Below are positions 60,095 through 64,000 of a DNA stretch of 64,000 bases, one piece after another. The notes beneath the pieces are model-generated. The model worked only from the letters and a program-made list of their open reading frames with translations. It was not told the DNA's origin and searched no databases. The stretch is from Thermocatellispora tengchongensis (GTDB taxonomy: Bacteria; Actinomycetota; Actinomycetes; Streptosporangiales; Streptosporangiaceae), in the NCBI RefSeq assembly GCF_014202315.1, contig NZ_JACHGN010000005.1:419227-483226 (forward strand), in the 5' to 3' direction. Numbering within the stretch: position 1 is the first letter of the stretch; every line of letters starts with the position of its first letter. Position numbers and translations under genes: made by a program.

Positions 60095-60125
60095 GTAGCG
60101 CGTCGTGGCCAGGGTGCCCGAGTAG
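60070..60125. repeat. Duplication of the methyltransferase 3' end
   Basis: The last codons of the gene (GTGGCCAGGGTGCCCGACTAG and a few bases before it) recur 31 bp later, at 60101-60125, as GTGGCCAGGGTGCCCGAGTAG. It looks like a small tandem duplication past the stop. Confidence 0.8.
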
Positions 60126-60143
60126 CTCCCGGTTGGCTCCCGG

Positions 60144-61040
60144 CTAGCTGAAGACGACCAGTGGGCGTGAGGTGCGGCCCTGGACCTCCAGCAGTGCGAT
60201 CAGGGTGCCGTCGGGGGCGAACGCCCCGGTGGGCCCGGCCGGCTGGCCGGCCGCGGGCAGCCGACCGCCGTGCGAGACCAGGCGCGCCTCCTCGGCGGTC
60301 AGGTCGCGCCGGGGGAAGGCCGCCGCCACGGCCTCGGCGATGGGCAGGATCGCGCACTCGCGGGACAGCTCCTCGATGGTGCGGGCCATCGACAGGTCGT
60401 AGGGGCCGACGCGGGTGCGCCGCAGGTAGGTCAGGTGGCCGCCCACCCCGAGGTCGGCGCCCAGGTCGCGGGCCAGCGAGCGGATGTAGGTGCCGCTGGA
60501 GCAGGTCACCGACGCCGAGACGTCCACCAGGCCGCCCTCGCGGCGCACCTCGGTGATCTCGAACGCCGAGACCGTCACCGGCCGGGCCTGCAGCTCGACG
60601 TTCTCCCCCGCCCTGGCCCGCTTGTACGCCCGCTCGCCGTTCACCTTGATCGCGCTGACCTGCGGCGGGATCTGCATGATTCGCCCGGTCAGCTTGGCCG
60701 CCCCGGCCGCGATCTCCTCGTCGGTGACCCCGGAGGCCCCGGCCGTGGCCACGACCTCGCCCTCGGCGTCGTCGGTGTTGGTGGCCTGGCCGAGCCGGAT
60801 CGTCGCGTCGTACGCCTTCTCGGTCAGCGCGAGGTGCCCGAGCAGCCGGGTCGCCTTCTCCACGCCCACCACCAGCACGCCGGTGGCCATCGGGTCCAGG
60901 GTGCCCGCGTGGCCGACCCTGCGGGTGCCGGCGATGCCGCGCAGCTTGCCCACGACGTCATGGGAGGTCCACCCGGCGGGCTTGTCCACGACGATCAGGC
61001 CGCTGGGGGGTGGGGTGCGGTCGCCTCTGGCGCGGTTCAT
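60144..61040 (-). CDS. truB: tRNA pseudouridine(55) synthase
   Basis: 298 residues. TruB signature GHAGTLDPMATGVL with catalytic Asp49, then KAYDATIRLGQATNTDDAEG, QIPPQVSAIKVNGERAYKRA and RSLARDLGADLGVGGHL. Actinobacterial C-terminal PUA-like extension is present. It starts 14 bp after the nrnA-like gene; GAGG precedes the ATG. Confidence 0.95.
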   Translation of the reverse strand: MNRARGDRTPPPSGLIVVDKPAGWTSHDVVGKLRGIAGTRRVGHAGTLDPMATGVLVVGVEKATRLLGHLALTEKAYDATIRLGQATNTDDAEGEVVATAGASGVTDEEIAAGAAKLTGRIMQIPPQVSAIKVNGERAYKRARAGENVELQARPVTVSAFEITEVRREGGLVDVSASVTCSSGTYIRSLARDLGADLGVGGHLTYLRRTRVGPYDLSMARTIEELSRECAILPIAEAVAAAFPRRDLTAEEARLVSHGGRLPAAGQPAGPTGAFAPDGTLIALLEVQGRTSRPLVVFS

Positions 61041-61054
61041 CGTTCCTCGGTTGG

Positions 61055-62158
61055 TCAGGCGGGCGTGAGCAGCGCCCGGATGTCGGCCATGGTCTCGGCG
61101 ACCGGGCGGTGGGAGGTGAAGCCGGCGGCGCGGACGTGGCCGCCGCCGCCGAGCGCGGCGCAGACCCGGGCGACGTCCACCGCGCCCTTGGAGCGGGTGG
61201 AGACCTGCCAGGCGCCCTCGTCGTCCTCCTTGAGCACGATGGCGACCTCGGCCTCGTCGGTGCGCCTGACGATGTCGATCATGCCCTCGACCTCGTCGTA
61301 CGGCAGCCCGTACGCGGCGCGGTCCACCCTGGGCACGTACGTCCACACCAGGCCGAGGCCGCCCGCGGCCTCCGGCTCCAGATGGACGCGCTCCAGGGCG
61401 GCGCCCAGCACCTTCAGGTAGCCGAACGGGGAACGGTCCCACAGCTCGCGGGCGATCTCGTCGGTACGCAGCCCGGTTGCCACCAGCCGCGCGGCCATGG
61501 CGTGGGCCGCCGGGCTGGTCGAGGAGTGCCGGAAGGAACCGGTGTCGGTGACCAGGCCGGCGTACAGGCCGGTGGCGATGTCGCGGTCGAGCGGCACGCC
61601 GAGGCGGTCGATCAGCTCCTCCACCAGCATGGCGGTGGCCGCGGCGCCCGGGTCGATCAGCGCCATCGTGCCGAAGCCGCTGTTGGACGGGTGGTGGTCC
61701 ACCACGATCAGCTCGGCCGCCTTGGCGGCGGAGTCGCCGAGCAGCCCCAGGCGCGCCGAGGTGGACGCGTCGAAGGTGATCATGAGCGCCGGGGCCTCGG
61801 GGTATCGGGCCGGCTCCACCAGCAGTTCCTGGCCGGGCAGGAAGCGCAGCAGGCGCGGCACCTCGAAGCGGCGGTCGCCGAAGGAGGCGACGACCCGCTT
61901 GCCGAGCGCGCGCATGGCGAGCCCGGCGGCGAGCATCGAGCCGAGCGCGTCGCCGTCGGGCGACACGTGGCAGGCGAGCGCGATCTCGTCGGCGGAGCGG
62001 ATCAGCTCGACGGCGCGTGCCCAGTCGCTCTCGGGCACCCCGCCGGAGTGGGAAAGGTGCGGCAGGCACGGCGCGTCCGAGCCGCCCGTGCCGTGCCCGG
62101 CGCGGTCGTCACGCGGCAGGCGCGTCACGTCGCGCTCCTCGCGCACGTCGCCCATCAC
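61055..62158 (-). CDS. DHH/DHHA1 phosphoesterase, NrnA-like
   Basis: 367 residues. DHH motifs [16 protein letters not shown] and [12 protein letters not shown], and the DHHA1 C-terminal [11 protein letters not shown]. NrnA-type enzymes degrade nanoRNA and dephosphorylate pAp; some act on cyclic dinucleotides. The start overlaps the rbfA stop: GTG at 62158 or the next codon ATG at 62155; about 40 residues before the DHH domain are poorly conserved. Confidence 0.9.
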   Translation of the reverse strand: MMGDVREERDVTRLPRDDRAGHGTGGSDAPCLPHLSHSGGVPESDWARAVELIRSADEIALACHVSPDGDALGSMLAAGLAMRALGKRVVASFGDRRFEVPRLLRFLPGQELLVEPARYPEAPALMITFDASTSARLGLLGDSAAKAAELIVVDHHPSNSGFGTMALIDPGAAATAMLVEELIDRLGVPLDRDIATGLYAGLVTDTGSFRHSSTSPAAHAMAARLVATGLRTDEIARELWDRSPFGYLKVLGAALERVHLEPEAAGGLGLVWTYVPRVDRAAYGLPYDEVEGMIDIVRRTDEAEVAIVLKEDDEGAWQVSTRSKGAVDVARVCAALGGGGHVRAAGFTSHRPVAETMADIRALLTPA

Positions 62159-62643
62159 GTCGCGGAGTGTCCCGCCCGGTCGGACGACGAGGACGGCCCC
62201 GCCTCGGGCTCCTCCTCGTCGGCCTCCCCGCCCGGCCTGCGGTAGGGGTCGGCGTCGCCGGCGTGCTTGGCGCCCTCGGCCCGCCGCGCGATCTCGGCGT
62301 CGCGCGCCTTGGCCTCGGCCAGCAGGTCGTCGATGTGCTTGGCGCTGTCGGGGAGCGGGTCGTGGGTGAACGTCAGCGTCGGGGTGTGCCGCAGGCCGGT
62401 CTGCCTGCCCACCTCGGAGCGGATGATGCCCTTGGCGCTCTCCAGGGCGGCCGCGCTGTCGGCCCGCTCGGCGTCGGAGCCGAACACGGTGTAGAACACC
62501 GTGGCGTCGCGCAGGTCGGCCGTGATCCTGGCGTCGGTCACGGTGACGAAGCCCAGGCGCGGGTCCTTGATCCTGCGCTCCAGCATCTCCGCCACGACCT
62601 GCTGGATCCGGTCGGCAAGCTTACGTGCTCGCGCGGCGTCCAT
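62155..62643 (-). CDS. rbfA: Ribosome-binding factor A
   Basis: 162 residues. KH-type 30S maturation factor: [45 protein letters not shown] charged, disordered tail (about 120-162) is longer than in E. coli. It lies between ylxP and the nrnA-like gene and overlaps the latter. Confidence 0.95.
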   Translation of the reverse strand: MDAARARKLADRIQQVVAEMLERRIKDPRLGFVTVTDARITADLRDATVFYTVFGSDAERADSAAALESAKGIIRSEVGRQTGLRHTPTLTFTHDPLPDSAKHIDDLLAEAKARDAEIARRAEGAKHAGDADPYRRPGGEADEEEPEAGPSSSSDRAGHSAT

Positions 62644-62709
62644 ATCGTCCCCCTCCTAGCGGATCGGACGACCGGCGCGGGAGGGCGGCTCCCGCGCCGG
62701 TCGCCATGG

Positions 62710-63009
62710 TCAATCCTCGTCCTCGTTGTAGAGCCGCTGCCGGGCGGACAGCACTTCGATCTCCGGCCGGAAGGCGACAAGCCGCTCGCAGGCCTGCAGC
62801 ACCTCGCCGCAGTTGGCCGCGGTCGCGGAGACGACCGCGATCCCGATCTGCGCACGGCGGTGCAGGTCGAGGTGGCCGGTCTCGGCGACGGCGACCGCCG
62901 GATACTTCCGCTGCACCTCGGCGATGATCGGCCGCACCACGGAGCGCTTCTGCTTCAGCGAACGGACGTCGCCGAGCATGATGTCCAAAGTCAGGGCACC
63001 GACATACAT
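62710..63009 (-). CDS. DUF503 (YlxP-like) protein
   Basis: 99 residues. MYVGALTLDIMLGDVRSLKQ, then KRSVVRPIIAEVQRKY and a ferredoxin-like fold with CGEVLQACERLV. Function unknown; it is almost always encoded between infB and rbfA and may bind ribosomal RNA. Confidence 0.93.
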   Translation of the reverse strand: MYVGALTLDIMLGDVRSLKQKRSVVRPIIAEVQRKYPAVAVAETGHLDLHRRAQIGIAVVSATAANCGEVLQACERLVAFRPEIEVLSARQRLYNEDED

Positions 63010-63090
63010 GGCATGGTACGCCGCGCCGGGCGCTCCCCTCCTCCGCCCGCACGCCCGTCTCGGGGCGCGCGGGCGGAGGGGTCAGGAGCG

Positions 63091-64000
63091 TCAGGCCCGC
63101 GGCTTCTCCCGCATCTCGAACGTCTCGATGACGTCGTCGATCTTGATGTCGTTGTAGCCGATCCCGATACCGCACTCGAAGCCCTCGCGGACCTCGGTGG
63201 CGTCGTCCTTGAAGCGGCGCAGGGACGACACGGTGAGGTTGTCGGCGATGACGACACCGTCGCGGATGAGCCGCGCCTTGCTGTTGCGCACGATCGTGCC
63301 CGAGCGGACCAGACAGCCGGCGACGTTGCCGATCCTCGGCACCTTGAAGACCTCGCGGACTTCGGCGGTGCCCATCTGGACCTCTTCGAACTCCGGCTTC
63401 AGCATGCCCTTCAGGGCCGCCTCGACCTCTTCGATCGCCTGGTAGATGACCGAGTAGTAGCGGATGTCCACGCCCTCGCGCTCGGCGAGGTCGCGGGCCC
63501 GCACCTCGGGCCGGACGTTGAAGCCGATGATCACCGCGTTGTCGTCGGCGATCGCCAGGTTGACGTCGTACTCGGTGATGGCACCGACGGCGCGGTGCAG
63601 CACCCGGAGGCTGACCTCCTCGCCGACGTCGATCTTGAGCAGCGCGTCCTCAAGGGCCTCCACCGAACCGGAGACGTCACCCTTGATGATGAGCTTGAGC
63701 TCGTTGACCTGGCCCTTCTCCATGTCCTTGAAGAGCTCTTCCAGGCTGCGCCTGCGGCCGGACTTGGCCATGTCGGCCGTACGCTGGCGGGCCGCCCGCT
63801 GCTGGGCGATCTGCCGCGCCATCCGGTCGTCGGGCACCACGATGAAGTTGTCGCCGGCGCTCGGCACCGCGGTGAGGCCCATGACCAGGACCGGCCGCGA
63901 CGGGTCGGCCTCGGCCACCGCCTCGCCGTTGTCGTCGAGCATCGCCCGGACGCGGCCGAACGCCTCGCCACAGACGATCGAGTCGCCGACCCGCAGCGTG
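63091..64000 (-). CDS. infB: Translation initiation factor IF-2, C-terminal part (5' end outside window)
   Basis: About 303 residues visible. The frame covers the end of domain II ([19 protein letters not shown]), domain III ([20 protein letters not shown]) and the fMet-tRNA-binding C2 domain ([20 protein letters not shown]). The GTPase domain lies beyond 64000. First gene, in this window, of the infB-ylxP-rbfA-nrnA-truB run. Confidence 0.96.
   Translation of the reverse strand, partial: TLRVGDSIVCGEAFGRVRAMLDDNGEAVAEADPSRPVLVMGLTAVPSAGDNFIVVPDDRMARQIAQQRAARQRTADMAKSGRRRSLEELFKDMEKGQVNELKLIIKGDVSGSVEALEDALLKIDVGEEVSLRVLHRAVGAITEYDVNLAIADDNAVIIGFNVRPEVRARDLAEREGVDIRYYSVIYQAIEEVEAALKGMLKPEFEEVQMGTAEVREVFKVPRIGNVAGCLVRSGTIVRNSKARLIRDGVVIADNLTVSSLRRFKDDATEVREGFECGIGIGYNDIKIDDVIETFEMREKPRA

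Overview
The window is about 64 kb of very GC-rich DNA with GTG starts and ATGA or TGATG gene overlaps. It reads as chromosomal sequence from a filamentous actinomycete. The core gene blocks (ftsK-rodZ-rimO-pgsA-cinA-clgR; infB-ylxP-rbfA-nrnA-truB-ribF-rpsO-pnp-M16 peptidase-dapB; dapA-rnj) are typical of the class. A member of Streptosporangiales or a close relative is my best guess, but that is an inference and not a phylogeny.

Layout. 1-8255: the 3' end of an Fpg/Nei DNA glycosylase, an aldo/keto reductase pseudogene, about three copies of a 132-134 bp tandem repeat, then the minus-strand housekeeping cluster clgR, cinA, pgsA, rimO, rodZ-like, ftsK. 8372-15344: pectin locus A, with a secreted CBM13-pectate lyase, a sodium:solute symporter, a small tautomerase, a KDG kinase, and the operon kduI-kduD-iclR. 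A shared 17-bp palindrome lies in the three main promoter regions. 15.6-19.4 kb: an accessory insert with ABM monooxygenase/MerR, an RHH-PIN toxin-antitoxin pair, small unknown genes and a shortened XRE regulator. 19445-33500: pectin/uronate locus B, with galM and a LacI regulator, two ABC permeases, an NAD-dependent dehydrogenase, a KDG-aldarate dehydratase, an enolase-superfamily dehydratase, a Gfo/Idh/MocA-PmoA fusion, a binding lipoprotein, a second pectate lyase, then an IclR-controlled 2,5-dioxovalerate-type aldehyde dehydrogenase.

Taken together, loci A and B look like both arms of pectin catabolism. Secreted lyases give unsaturated products that go through KduI, KduD and KdgK. Saturated uronate could be oxidised (dehydrogenase, dehydratases, aldehyde dehydrogenase) to 2-oxoglutarate. 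No ABC ATPase and no KDPG aldolase is present in the window, so both would have to come from elsewhere in the genome.

33.6-41.6 kb: rnj and dapA, a GntR/UTRA regulator, a divergent AKR/TetR pair, an alpha/beta hydrolase, radC and a 56-aa membrane protein. 41.6-44.3 kb: a lower-GC patch with two adjacent regulators, each made of two GntR winged helices and no effector domain, a small protein of the kind seen in actinomycete mobile elements, a nonsense-interrupted ORF and a diverged 133-bp repeat. 44.3-52.2 kb: an AlkZ/YcaQ-like winged-helix protein next to a diiron protein, a DMT transporter and MocR regulator whose start codons overlap on opposite strands, CGNR and GNAT proteins, and menA. 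52.3-64 kb: dapB, an M16 peptidase, pnp, rpsO, ribF, a divergent TRM11-like methyltransferase, truB, nrnA-like, rbfA, ylxP and the 3' part of infB. A 270-bp stretch of long C and G runs between pnp and the M16 peptidase is probably a sequence or assembly artefact.
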